From NCBI RefSeq assembly GCF_022398325.1, contig NZ_JAKEVD010000012.1:1-64000 (forward strand): a stretch of 64,000 bases of DNA, given 5' to 3'. Of the stretch, positions 18,220 to 27,090 are shown piece by piece. Source of the stretch: Shewanella sp. Isolate13. GTDB lineage: Bacteria; Pseudomonadota; Gammaproteobacteria; Enterobacterales; Shewanellaceae. The first letter of the stretch is position 1. Every line of letters begins with the position of its first letter. The position numbers were made by a program, and so were the translations under genes. The notes below the pieces were generated by a model. That model made no database searches, was not told the origin of the DNA, and was given only the letters and a program-made list of their open reading frames with translations.

Positions 18220-18756
18220 TTAGCAGTCACTGTGCTTGACGGTAATCACAGGCTCAGTGGCGTTAATGGCATTTTCGTAACGAATATGGCAGTTAAAGCT
18301 GACGCTTTTATCGTTCAGGTCTTCAGAAAAAAAGATGTAAATGTGGTTATTGGCGGTGGACTTGTCGATAAAGAAAGGGGCTGCATCAGGGTCTTGCTGA
18401 ATCGTTGTCAGTGAAACAGAGTCGATATTGAGCCATGCCTTCACTTGGCGGTTAAGCTCATCAAAACTGTCTGTACCATCAACAGCAGGGTAGCCGTTAT
18501 AAAGTGGAATAGTGACCCCAGCATGGACAATATTGCCTGCCCCCTTTGCTTGCCCTTCAATAACTGCTTTGCTGTGGACTAAATCTAAGCCGCTTTCCAT
18601 GGCAGCTGCAATACCGTCTAAGGTCGCGATCTTACTGTCAGTTTTAAGAACGACAAACTTTGGTAGGGCTACAATCGCTATGACCCCAAGTACTATAATC
18701 ACTACGACCATTTCGATTAAGGTAAAGCCGCGTTTACCTGTTGAGATTAAGGTCAT
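18220..18756 (-). CDS. Type IV pilin-like (prepilin) protein
   Basis: The N-terminus has a class III prepilin signal: a short basic leader ending in GKRG, then FTLIEMVVVIIVLGVIAIVALPKFV, with Phe at +1 and Glu at +5. The remaining part of the 178 residues has MSHA-pilin-like features: a long helix then a domain with two Cys (SFNCHIRYE and the C-terminal HSDC) that could form a disulfide loop. No assembly genes are near. It lies 16 bases after the regulator gene and before the permease, so it may share their transcript despite no obvious link to glycerate use. Confidence 0.85.
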   Translation of the reverse strand: MTLISTGKRGFTLIEMVVVIIVLGVIAIVALPKFVVLKTDSKIATLDGIAAAMESGLDLVHSKAVIEGQAKGAGNIVHAGVTIPLYNGYPAVDGTDSFDELNRQVKAWLNIDSVSLTTIQQDPDAAPFFIDKSTANNHIYIFFSEDLNDKSVSFNCHIRYENAINATEPVITVKHSDC

Positions 18757-18772
18757 GATCGCCCCCTTTCGC

Positions 18773-19924
18773 TTAAGGTTGTTTTAGCATTACCTGGCCA
18801 ATATACAGTTGCAGTAACCCATCGAGTTGGTTGAGATTAGCGCCGGTGATCTGCTGGATCCTATCGAGCCGATAACGTAGCGTATTTCGGTGAATAAAAA
18901 GTACATTAGCACATTGTTGTAGGTCACCAAAGTGTTGCAGGTAAGCGGTTAGCGTTTTGACTAACTGGCCATTTTTATCGGCGCTAAGAAGAGCCTGATA
19001 AGGGCAGAGTAACTCCTTACCACGCCAGCTATCTTTTAAAGCGGATAGTAGCACTAATAGTGAATAATCTTCGTAAAGGTACTTACTCTGCTCAGGCCGC
19101 ATCTGTTGGCCAATGGCAAGGGTTTCTAACGCGGTTTGATAGGAGCGGTTGAGATCCTCAGGAGCAGGGAAATAATGCCCTAGAGAGATCTTTAGCCGGC
19201 TGACAAACTCTTTAGGTAATCTTGCAAGCAGTTGGTCGATACGCTCACTTTCAAGGTTGGGATCCCAGGTTTTACCATCCAAGAATGCAGGTTTTAAAAT
19301 AACCAGCTCGGTCATCGAGCTCATTGCGACCAAGTTGCCCCGAGAGGGGGTTTCTAGCAGGTGCATGACCTGTTTTAACATAGAGTTAGCAGCGGTTTCC
19401 TCTTCGTTAGCTTGCACCTTTATCACAGCGACAACTCTCGGCAAATTAAGGTCTATCTCCAACTGGGAGGCCCAATTTCGCTGGTGAGCAGTGAATGCCC
19501 CCTCAGATTTAATTAAATCAATGATCAGTTCCTCTTTTTGACGGTACTGCCATTGAGCTTGCTCTAAGGTGTTGGCTTGCTCGACGATAATTTCGGCAGT
19601 CATCTTTAAGAGTTCACCGTAGCTACGTAGCTTTTCAGGCTCACCTGTGATGCCGATAACACCAATTATCTTGCCTTTATAGTGCAGTGGCAGGTTGATT
19701 CCAGGCTTTACCCCTTGCAGCGTACCTGTGCTGTGAGTGCTGATCTCTACGGTGCGTTTTTGGCTAATAGCTAACAATGCACCTTCGTGAACAGCACCGA
19801 TACGGTGAGGTTCACCCGAGCCTAAGATCACCCCATGATTATTCATCACATTGATATTATGACCAATGATCTTCATGGTGCGCTTTACAATTTGCCGTGC
19901 CAAATAACCATCTAGAAAATACAC
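18773..19924 (-). CDS. cdaR: CdaR-type sugar-diacid/glycerate regulator
   Basis: The 383-residue protein has the N-terminal diacid-recognition domain (LARQIVKRTMKIIGHNINVM, GAVHEGALLAISQKRTVEIS, up to about residue 135) and a C-terminal PucR-type helix-turn-helix (CANVLFIHRNTLRYRLDRIQ). In E. coli CdaR activates glucarate, galactarate and glycerate genes, with glycerate as the likely signal (family knowledge). Here the adjoining permease and glycerate kinase are the obvious targets. No operator was identified. Both domains look intact. Confidence 0.88.
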   Translation of the reverse strand: MYFLDGYLARQIVKRTMKIIGHNINVMNNHGVILGSGEPHRIGAVHEGALLAISQKRTVEISTHSTGTLQGVKPGINLPLHYKGKIIGVIGITGEPEKLRSYGELLKMTAEIIVEQANTLEQAQWQYRQKEELIIDLIKSEGAFTAHQRNWASQLEIDLNLPRVVAVIKVQANEEETAANSMLKQVMHLLETPSRGNLVAMSSMTELVILKPAFLDGKTWDPNLESERIDQLLARLPKEFVSRLKISLGHYFPAPEDLNRSYQTALETLAIGQQMRPEQSKYLYEDYSLLVLLSALKDSWRGKELLCPYQALLSADKNGQLVKTLTAYLQHFGDLQQCANVLFIHRNTLRYRLDRIQQITGANLNQLDGLLQLYIGQVMLKQP

Positions 19925-20084
19925 TTTATCCTCACTAACGACTAAGAAACGACTAAGACAGATGATAGAGACTGCTTTAACTATGGGGGCTTTTTATTAA
20001 GCTCAAGTACAGTGCCTTAAAGTGAAGAAGTGTGGCATTACTTTTTAAGCTAACTGTGAGCTTGATACATATTTTGCGAGTCGT

Positions 20085-20690
20085 TTATGTAGAGTTTATT
20101 AAAGACGTTACACGCCTTTGTAGTTGGGGAATTATCTGTTGTTCAAACTCAGGGTGGCGCTTAAGCCAGATGTTGTTTCTTGGGCTTGGATGAGGCATAA
20201 CTAAGGTAGTTGGCCATAAATCCTGCCAGTTTGCCACAGATTGAGTGACACTGAGTTTCTGCTTGAGGTGCCACTCGATGGCATACTTTCCGACTAAAAG
20301 TGTCAGTTCTATATGTTCAAGTTGAGCAAGCACCTCTTGGCGCCACCTTTTAGCACATTCTGGGCGAGGGGGCTTGTCGCCGCTCTGCTTATCGGCACTG
20401 GTGTAACTGCCTGGATAACAAAATCCCATGGGGACGATGGCGAATAGCTCAGGATCATAGAACTGTTCGCGGGTAACCCCAAGCCAAGTCCGCAGCCGTT
20501 CGCCACTGGCGTCATCGAAAGGGCGACCCTTGTGATGTGTTTTTTGCCCTGGCGCTTGGCCTGCTATCAGAATCTTTGCCTGCTTGCCTAATTGAACAAT
20601 GGGTTTGGCCCCAAGAGGCAGAAACTCAGAGCAGATCTGGCATTGTTCAATCTCAGCTTTGAGGGCGGTGAAGCTGTATACATTAGGCAT
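20085..20690 (-). CDS. Uracil-DNA glycosylase family protein
   Basis: The 201-residue protein has the uracil-DNA glycosylase superfamily layout: the active-site loop ILIAGQAPGQKTHHKGRPFDD near residues 40-60, a central LTLLVGKYAIEWHL strand, and VMPHPSPRNNIWL corresponding to the HPS/HPSP minor-groove loop. Cys residues near the start (QCQICSE) could belong to an iron-sulfur cluster as in family 4, but a full four-Cys set is not evident. It probably acts in base excision repair, or on another base adduct. It stands alone. Confidence 0.82.
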   Translation of the reverse strand: MPNVYSFTALKAEIEQCQICSEFLPLGAKPIVQLGKQAKILIAGQAPGQKTHHKGRPFDDASGERLRTWLGVTREQFYDPELFAIVPMGFCYPGSYTSADKQSGDKPPRPECAKRWRQEVLAQLEHIELTLLVGKYAIEWHLKQKLSVTQSVANWQDLWPTTLVMPHPSPRNNIWLKRHPEFEQQIIPQLQRRVTSLINST

Positions 20691-20720
20691 GGGCTATCCG
20701 TTTAATATTGCAGCAGGGCG

Positions 20721-21299
20721 TTAGCTGTACTGTAAAATTTGATAAGCCCAGTAGCCTAAGTAACCGTAGCCAATAGCAAGAGTTGATAGGCTTAAGAATT
20801 TCACTTTTATATCGGCTTGGCTAATCAAGGCTACATGAGCGCAGGCGATGGCAAAAATAGCAATGGGTGCAACGTAATAAGCAGCGATTAATAGCGCGAT
20901 AGCGGCCAGTGCGATAATCAGCGCGCTGTGTTTCCCCGGCGCTTTTGCCGCGGAAAGGTTCAGTTGAAGTGGTAGTAAGCTCAGGCCAATACTGACGATA
21001 ATAACGCCTATATTCATAGAGATAGCACCTGGAGTATCGAAGTAAATTAGTGCGATAAACAGGGCTATAATGGCGGGGATAATCGCTATTAATGTGTGCA
21101 TGTTAGCGAAATTTCGGCTGTGGTATTTGCCTGTGAAGTAGAACAAACCGTTTAGCAGTAAGTTGAATAAGCTAAAGCCACCTAACGTAATGGCGAGTAG
21201 TAAGACATTGGTGGTGTCGTTAGCCATCGCAAAAGCTGGTAAAGGGGCGAGCACTGCAGTTGCAACAGTGGCTTTTAAAATTGTTGTCGAATGAGTCAT
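20721..21299 (-). CDS. Polytopic membrane protein of unknown function
   Basis: A hydrophobic protein of 192 residues with about six predicted membrane helices, beginning with a signal-like segment (TILKATVATAVLAPLPAFAMA) and containing FYFTGKYHSRNFANMHTL between helices. I recognise no family or catalytic motif. It lies between the uracil-DNA glycosylase-like gene and the mtr locus and is transcribed with neither in an obvious operon, although the gap to the former is only 30 bases. Confidence 0.65.
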   Translation of the reverse strand: MTHSTTILKATVATAVLAPLPAFAMANDTTNVLLLAITLGGFSLFNLLLNGLFYFTGKYHSRNFANMHTLIAIIPAIIALFIALIYFDTPGAISMNIGVIIVSIGLSLLPLQLNLSAAKAPGKHSALIIALAAIALLIAAYYVAPIAIFAIACAHVALISQADIKVKFLSLSTLAIGYGYLGYWAYQILQYS

Positions 21300-21465
21300 G
21301 AAAGTATTTTAGAGGAAATTAATGATATTAAGATCTCCTAAAGCAGTAATAAGTTCAAGGTGAATGGTGAGGAAGTCAGTTTTTAGTTCAGTTTTTTATC
21401 TTTGCGGTGATCAAGTTCACTAAACTTGGAGGAAATGGAGTCGTTTCTATTTGATTTCAGGCAAT

Positions 21466-21492
21466 AAAAAGCCCGCATTCAGCGGGCTTTTT
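21466..21492 (-). terminator. Terminator of the mtrC-mtrA-mtrB unit
   Basis: A stem AAAAAGCCCGC / GCGGGCTTTTT with a five-base loop lies 18 bases past the mtrB stop. Confidence 0.92.
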
Positions 21493-21510
21493 GTCTAAGG
21501 AAGCTATGTC

Positions 21511-23610
21511 TTACAAACGGTAGCTCATGCTTAGCATGATTAGGTGTGCGTTGTAGTCGTGGCTATTGCTGCCAAAGCTCAACACATTCCAAATGCCATC
21601 CGGTGCAATATCATTGCCTGCATCGTTGTCTTTATAGTTTTCCATCTTATAGTCTAGGCGCAGATCCATCTTCTCTGTCGCTTTGTATAAGGCGTAAACG
21701 TTGACGTTATGCACTTTAGCGTAATAATCACCATAGTCACCAGTAATGCCCTGAGTTACTTGGGTGTTACTGTTAGAGTCTGAATAAGTGTAATCAACAC
21801 CTAGGCGAAGCTTTTGCTCCATAAGGTTGTTGTAGCTAAAGCCGGCACCGAGTACATCGACTTGATCTTCAACGCTGCCAAACCAGTTTGGCGCACCAAG
21901 GTTAGTGCTACCAGCTTGCTCTGAGTCGATGTTCTGACGGTTGTAGAAAGCCGTTACCGTCATGTCATCATTGATTAGATAACTGACACTGGCGTCGTAA
22001 CTTAAATCTTTTGACTCAGTTAGGCCAATCTGTGTTTCGTTATAATCATCAAGGGCGTAACGAGCACCAAAATCTAGTGTTAGGCTATCGATTGGGCTGT
22101 GAGTTACGCGAGCTTCAACTTGAGTGCGTTTTCTATCGGCAAGATTGTACTTACGTAGCAGATCGTTTTGCTCGCTAGATGTCCACTCAGACGCTTGGTA
22201 ATGAGAACCGTCACGTTCACCGTAACTACCCTTAATCCACATGTTCCAGTTAGCAAAAGCACTTAGCTGGTACTTGGCCCAAAGGGTGTTTTCTTCCGTT
22301 GTTTCACGGTCTGAATAGCTACGCTCATCTTTACGGTAGTCGAATCCACCTTCAAGCTTATGGCCGCGTGCTAGACGGTAGTCTGCACCCACTTTAGCTT
22401 TATGAGTGGTGATATCGTAAGGCGTGTTGTAAGCCGCTTGGCCCGTTGTAGAATCGATGCTGATCTGCGTCCACTCTTCAACATTGGTCTTGTTATCACG
22501 GTCGCTATAATCATAGCTTGCGTTTAAACGTAGTTGACGATTAATACGAGAAACAACCTTAAGGGTTGCACCTTGAGTGTCAACTCGACCATCTAGCGAC
22601 TCAGTAGGCATCTGATAGCCGTAGCCTGAAGTGCTGAAGTCCTGATCTTGGGTCATCTGCCCCAAGTAGACTCGACCATTCATCACGGTTCTGCCTGCCA
22701 CATATTGGCCTAATACTGAAACAGTGTGTGCTTCGTTATCAGGGTCTAGCGACATGTAGCCAGTGGTTTGTGCACCAAAGGTTGGGACAAATGCATTTTC
22801 AAAAGACAGTTCACTGTAATCATTCTTGAAAATTGAGCCGTTGTAGTTTACTGAAGTAAACCAGTTGTCACCAGATAGGCGAACGCCCGCTTCAAGGGTA
22901 TCAGTGGTGTAGTCAACAGGCTCGGCAATCATCATAGATTGATTGTAAAAACTACCCGATGCTTGTTTTAAGCCAGTCTTGTCTTCACGTTGATAGTTAA
23001 CGTAAGTGTTCCACAAGCTTTCACCCTGGTACTCGAAACCTAAGCCAGCGCGTTCACGTTTTAGAGAAAGCTCAAGTGGATTAAGGCTTGAATACAAGTT
23101 AGTCATGTCTTGGGTGCTGCCGCCATGAACCCAATCACCCGGTAGGGTTAGGTCATCGCCACCAATACCTTGATAAGGGCTCATCGCCTTATCGGTTTTG
23201 TAGGTCGCGATTTGACGGTAGTTTAGGTTCAAGTTGTATTGACCCGCTTTACCTGCGTTGATTTCGGCACGGCCGTTTTCCATACCGAGGTTTTCAGCTT
23301 CAATACTTGCTTGGTATCCGTTTTCACCGGTGTATTTCACATCGGCGTCAACTTTGCCTGCAAAGCCATCTTTGGTAGCAAACGCATTAGCTGAACGAAT
23401 ATCATCGCTGTCGCTATAACCTGCGCCCACACCTACAGTACCTGATACACCTTTTTCGACTTTACAGTTCTTACAAACCCATTTGTCGAATTTTACTTTT
23501 TCAGTGTTCGCATTTTGAATGCCATAGCCATCAGCAGCGATAGCTGCGCCAGATAGCATTCCGGCATTAGTTAGCAAAGCGAGCGTGACTAAATTTAATT
23601 TGAATTTCAT
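21511..23610 (-). CDS. mtrB: MtrB, outer-membrane barrel of the MtrCAB electron conduit
   Basis: MtrB is a large beta-barrel that holds the decaheme MtrA through the outer membrane so electrons reach surface MtrC. The protein is 699 residues from ATG 23610 (preceded by GGAGACGAGAAG), with signal peptide LVTLALLTNAGMLSGAAIAA and mature start DGYGIQNANTEKVKFDKW. The conserved CxxC of the family is Cys46/Cys49 (CKNC). The rest is alternating aromatic/polar beta-strand sequence, ending LSMSYRL. It starts 13 bases after mtrA, so the two are co-translated. It is related along its length to the MtrE homologue at 36.8 kb. Confidence 0.93.
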   Translation of the reverse strand: MKFKLNLVTLALLTNAGMLSGAAIAADGYGIQNANTEKVKFDKWVCKNCKVEKGVSGTVGVGAGYSDSDDIRSANAFATKDGFAGKVDADVKYTGENGYQASIEAENLGMENGRAEINAGKAGQYNLNLNYRQIATYKTDKAMSPYQGIGGDDLTLPGDWVHGGSTQDMTNLYSSLNPLELSLKRERAGLGFEYQGESLWNTYVNYQREDKTGLKQASGSFYNQSMMIAEPVDYTTDTLEAGVRLSGDNWFTSVNYNGSIFKNDYSELSFENAFVPTFGAQTTGYMSLDPDNEAHTVSVLGQYVAGRTVMNGRVYLGQMTQDQDFSTSGYGYQMPTESLDGRVDTQGATLKVVSRINRQLRLNASYDYSDRDNKTNVEEWTQISIDSTTGQAAYNTPYDITTHKAKVGADYRLARGHKLEGGFDYRKDERSYSDRETTEENTLWAKYQLSAFANWNMWIKGSYGERDGSHYQASEWTSSEQNDLLRKYNLADRKRTQVEARVTHSPIDSLTLDFGARYALDDYNETQIGLTESKDLSYDASVSYLINDDMTVTAFYNRQNIDSEQAGSTNLGAPNWFGSVEDQVDVLGAGFSYNNLMEQKLRLGVDYTYSDSNSNTQVTQGITGDYGDYYAKVHNVNVYALYKATEKMDLRLDYKMENYKDNDAGNDIAPDGIWNVLSFGSNSHDYNAHLIMLSMSYRL

Positions 23611-23623
23611 CTTCTCGTCTCCG

Positions 23624-24610
23624 TTAGCGCTGCAGTAGCTTGCCAGATGGATGGTTTGAACCATGGATCTGGTTATGACAGTTCAGACAGCTACGGCCGC
23701 CTGTCATGGCATTGCCGCCGACAGTTGAACCTTGAGCTGTGTTGCCAAAGAGTGCTTGACCGCTGTGAGCAGAAGAGTGGCACTGTTGACATAGCTGTGG
23801 AGCACGAGTCTTAAGCATACCTTCGTTAACGCTTCCATGTGGGTTGTGGCATGTCACACAGTCTTCAGTAACGGGTGCATGCTCCCACAGTTTTGGGCCG
23901 CGCTTCTCCGCATGGCATGAGTAGCAGGTTTCATTAACGTTAGGCTTAACAAGATCTGCATCGCTCATGGTGCCGTGTGGATTGTGACAATCGCTACACA
24001 CCATTTGCGCCCACTTCATTGGGTGGCTTGAACGCTTGTTCATGTCAGCTTTTTGCTGAGTATGACAGCTGGTACACACTTCCATTTCGGTGTTCTTAGA
24101 TAGCACAGGATCTTTAGCTGTGTGCACTGAGTGACAAGAAGCACAGGCAACGTCTGCATTGTCATGGTGGCCACCATTCCAATCCATACGCTTGTCGTCT
24201 TTATGACAGCTCAAACAAACACTGTTTTGCAGCTCTGGTGCCAGAGTTGAGTCTGGGCCAAAAGCGATCATCGGCTCGTTACCGCCACGGTTATGTTTAC
24301 CCATAGGGCCGTGACACGCTTCACACTGAAGGCCAGCCATTGGGCTTTTGCTTGAGTCTACAGAGCCGTGAACGCCTTTGAATAGGTCCATCACTTTTTC
24401 AGACTTGCGGTGACACATAAGGCAAGAGTCAGCACCTTTAGGTGAGTATTTACCTTCGGCAAATTTCTGATCCAGTGTCGCTTCGACTTCATCAGGAGTC
24501 ATCTTGGCGTCCCACTTAGAAGCCGTAGCCGTCTGAGCGAAACCAAGTGAAAGTACCGCCGATGCCATTAAGGCCGGTAGTAGGGTTTTTAATCTTTTAG
24601 TGATCTTCAT
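23624..24610 (-). CDS. mtrA: MtrA, periplasmic decaheme c-type cytochrome
   Basis: MtrA moves electrons from the periplasm through the MtrB barrel. This protein has 328 residues with a signal peptide ([20 protein letters not shown]) and ten CXXCH motifs: CLMCH, CEACH, CLSCH, CASCH, CTSCH, CSDCH, CYSCH, CVTCH, CQQCH, CLNCH. Length, heme number and C-terminal [12 protein letters not shown] agree with the MtrA/DmsE family. It is followed directly by mtrB. The 113-base gap to mtrC contains a hairpin. The last residues are identical to those of the MtrD homologue. Confidence 0.94.
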   Translation of the reverse strand: MKITKRLKTLLPALMASAVLSLGFAQTATASKWDAKMTPDEVEATLDQKFAEGKYSPKGADSCLMCHRKSEKVMDLFKGVHGSVDSSKSPMAGLQCEACHGPMGKHNRGGNEPMIAFGPDSTLAPELQNSVCLSCHKDDKRMDWNGGHHDNADVACASCHSVHTAKDPVLSKNTEMEVCTSCHTQQKADMNKRSSHPMKWAQMVCSDCHNPHGTMSDADLVKPNVNETCYSCHAEKRGPKLWEHAPVTEDCVTCHNPHGSVNEGMLKTRAPQLCQQCHSSAHSGQALFGNTAQGSTVGGNAMTGGRSCLNCHNQIHGSNHPSGKLLQR

Positions 24611-24648
24611 AATAGCTTCCTAAACTTGCACAATTTTGAAGAGAAAGT

Positions 24649-24665
24649 GGGGGAGAGGCTCCCCC
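24649..24665 (-). repeat. GC-rich hairpin between mtrC and mtrA
   Basis: A 7-bp stem GGGGGAG / CTCCCCC with a three-base loop lies in the mtrC-mtrA spacer. On the transcribed strand it is followed by a pyrimidine-rich stretch (ACTTTCTCTTC), not a clean T run, so it may be a partial terminator or an mRNA-stabilising hairpin. Confidence 0.7.
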
Positions 24666-24723
24666 GTTTTCAAAACTCAGTAACTCAATTGATAACGACT
24701 TGAGTCATTAAGCGTTGCGCAAA

Positions 24724-26736
24724 TTACATCTTCACAGAAGTGTGATCGTCTGCAGTTGGCTTGTGGCAGAAGAAACAGGTCTCTAGTTGTGCAGCATCAC
24801 TAACAGCTTGCTTATCAAAGCTATTAACGATTGCGCCTTGGCCTTCAACGTGAGCCTTAAACTTGTTTAGAGACTCGTCGCTATAGGTATGACAAGACAT
24901 ACAAGTCGCAGCGATAGGTGTTGAATATGCTCCGCCAGCTGTAGCCAAAGCGCCTTTCTTCTTGAATGCATCAAGGTTTAGGTCGTTATGACACTGGTCA
25001 CAAGTCATGCCTGCAATTGCTGCGTAATCACCTGCGCTATGAACCTTATGTACTTTCATCTCTAACGCGCCCATGTTTGCACCGCTAGCATAGGTACCAT
25101 CAGGAGTGTGACAAGTAACACAGCCATCTACGCCGACAACCATTTCACCGTTTACTTCACGGCCAAGTTGCTCAGTCATCACAAAGCCTGCATGGTACTT
25201 AGTATGGCTATTTAAAGGCCACTCAGTGCCATGACAGCTTTCACAAGCTTTGATGTTAACAGAGTCTGTATGACGTACACTTGCTGCTTCACCAGATAGC
25301 GTGCCGTGAGCCATCGCTGCCTTCATACTGGTGTGTGATACACCCTCTTCGCACTTAACTGCGGTTGTACCATCGTTGCAAAGAGACAGGCCGATAAAGC
25401 TAAATGCGGTATCTTCGTCACCTTCACCATATGGAAGATCTTTAATCACAGTAACGAACTTACCATCAATAATTTCAACTTTTGGATCAACAGATAACGC
25501 GCCATCTTTGACTAGGTTAATAAGAACTTTATGTTCGCCATTGATAGGGTTGTTGTTGTAACCCATAATTGGGTAGTTAGGGCCAACGTTAGTGATTGCT
25601 TCTAGTTGCTTAATATTGCCAATAAAAGTCGTTGCATCAATCGCAGTACCAGCTGCATCAGTAATGGTCACACTTAACGTCGTCTCACTACCTGCATCAA
25701 TTGCAGCAGCGGTTAAACTTGTTTCCATACCATACTGCTCGACGAAGGCTTTCTTTTGAACGAAGCCTTCAGTGTGGATCTCTTCAGTCCAGCTCGCGTT
25801 ATGACAAGCGATACAGTTTGAGTTGTCTGCTTGTTGTGAGTGGCCTTTACCAGCAATGAAATCGATGCCAGTGTGACAGCTTGTACAAGTTTCCATGGTT
25901 GGAACACGTGACCAGTTGCCCCATTCGCCTAGCTCATCGCTGCCTTCTGTTGGTGCTACGTGACAAGTCGTACAATTGTCTTGCACGATAGAGTTAGCTG
26001 TTTCTGCACTCTTGTCCATGTTTCTGCCGTACATCTTAGCGTCGTTATGTACGTTATGGATTAAGTGATTGTATGCAACCTGTGGCTTGCCTTTACTATC
26101 TGCCATCTCTTGGGTATGACATGCTGCACAAGTTTCTGAAGAAGTATAACTGTGGTAGATTTTCTTACCTTCAGCGTGGCATGAGTTACAGCTAGCGGTT
26201 GCAACAACATCTTTAGTGTAAGTCGCTTCATAGCCTTCGCCTGAGAAATCTTGAGACACCTCGGTGCGTGGCACGGTTGTTTCGCCATCGGCGAGAGTCG
26301 AAGCACTGGCGATGATGTTATAACGCTGAGTCAGCTCAGAGTTGTAGCCTTCAACTGGAATAGTGAAGCTATAGTTACCATTCTTTTGGTCAACAAACTC
26401 TTTTTGTGAACCAATGTATTGCCATTCAGCACTGTTACCCGCACCTGTAGCGCCTTGTGGGATAAGCTGTACAACTTTTTTCACTTCAAGCGCAGTTAGA
26501 CCAACAACAGGTAGGTCTTCTTCGTTTGTCGCAAACACATTGATTGTCGGAACGCCATCTGCGTAAGTGACATCGGTCACTTTTAGATTTAGCGTGTTGA
26601 TGTAATCAGCAGCTGGGCCACCTGGGTTGCCTGGATTACCGTCTTTACCATCGTCGCCACCACAGCCTGTTAGGGCCATAGAGACAGCACCTGCTGCTAG
26701 AAGCAGCGCTATTTTAGATTTGTTTGTATTCATCAT
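24724..26736 (-). CDS. mtrC: MtrC-like surface decaheme cytochrome lipoprotein
   Basis: MtrC is the cell-surface terminal reductase of the MtrCAB complex, reducing metal oxides and flavins. From ATG 26736 (after GCAGGGA) the protein is 670 residues. It has a lipoprotein signal with lipobox LTGC, a Gly-Asp/Asn-Pro-Gly linker (DDGKDGNPGNPGGP), and ten CXXCH motifs in two groups of five separated by a beta-type domain with a CX8C pair (LCNDGTTAVKCEE). Size, heme layout and position just before mtrA-mtrB match MtrC. A CRP-like block lies about 160 bases upstream. Confidence 0.9.
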   Translation of the reverse strand: MMNTNKSKIALLLAAGAVSMALTGCGGDDGKDGNPGNPGGPAADYINTLNLKVTDVTYADGVPTINVFATNEEDLPVVGLTALEVKKVVQLIPQGATGAGNSAEWQYIGSQKEFVDQKNGNYSFTIPVEGYNSELTQRYNIIASASTLADGETTVPRTEVSQDFSGEGYEATYTKDVVATASCNSCHAEGKKIYHSYTSSETCAACHTQEMADSKGKPQVAYNHLIHNVHNDAKMYGRNMDKSAETANSIVQDNCTTCHVAPTEGSDELGEWGNWSRVPTMETCTSCHTGIDFIAGKGHSQQADNSNCIACHNASWTEEIHTEGFVQKKAFVEQYGMETSLTAAAIDAGSETTLSVTITDAAGTAIDATTFIGNIKQLEAITNVGPNYPIMGYNNNPINGEHKVLINLVKDGALSVDPKVEIIDGKFVTVIKDLPYGEGDEDTAFSFIGLSLCNDGTTAVKCEEGVSHTSMKAAMAHGTLSGEAASVRHTDSVNIKACESCHGTEWPLNSHTKYHAGFVMTEQLGREVNGEMVVGVDGCVTCHTPDGTYASGANMGALEMKVHKVHSAGDYAAIAGMTCDQCHNDLNLDAFKKKGALATAGGAYSTPIAATCMSCHTYSDESLNKFKAHVEGQGAIVNSFDKQAVSDAAQLETCFFCHKPTADDHTSVKM

Positions 26737-26897
26737 TTTTTCCCTGCATAGGTTTGGCACTGTCTTAGGCGTGTGGCTCAATTTAGTGAGGCCGACTGTA
26801 ATTTTTTAATTGCCGCTTAAGTCAATGCTGGAAATAAGATTCCCCAATGAAAGGCTAACGTAATGTAGGGTTAAAATCTGCATAACAGGTGTCAAGA

Positions 26898-26930
26898 TGT
26901 GACCTGGATCTGCCTATTTCTAAAGAGGTA
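26898..26930 (-). promoter_or_regulatory. CRP-like site and conserved block upstream of mtrC
   Basis: On the + strand TGTGA-N6-TCTGC (26898-26913) is followed by CTATTTCT and AAAGAGGTA. The same 33-base layout recurs upstream of the OmcA-like gene (29429-29461). The CRP half-site TGTGA is perfect and the second half is weak. Regulation of mtr genes by CRP is known in S. oneidensis. The rest of the 354-base gap holds a G-rich tract (26934-26946) and the terminator at 27033. Confidence 0.6.
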
Positions 26931-27032
26931 TTAGGGGGAGGGGGGGAACTGGCTAAAAGTTGAAAAATTTGAACTTATATACGTGATAAATGTAATAAAA
27001 GTTTTCAGAGCTTGTTGTTAACGCTTGCTATT

Positions 27033-27059
27033 AAAAAGGGAGGCTAAGCCTCCCTTTTT
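27033..27059 (-). terminator. Terminator downstream of the OmcA-like gene
   Basis: A 12-bp stem AAAAAGGGAGGC / GCCTCCCTTTTT with a three-base loop lies 32 bases past the stop of the 27091 gene, separating it from mtrC. Confidence 0.92.
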
Positions 27060-27090
27060 GGTACTAGAATCTAACTAAGGGAGTAACAGC

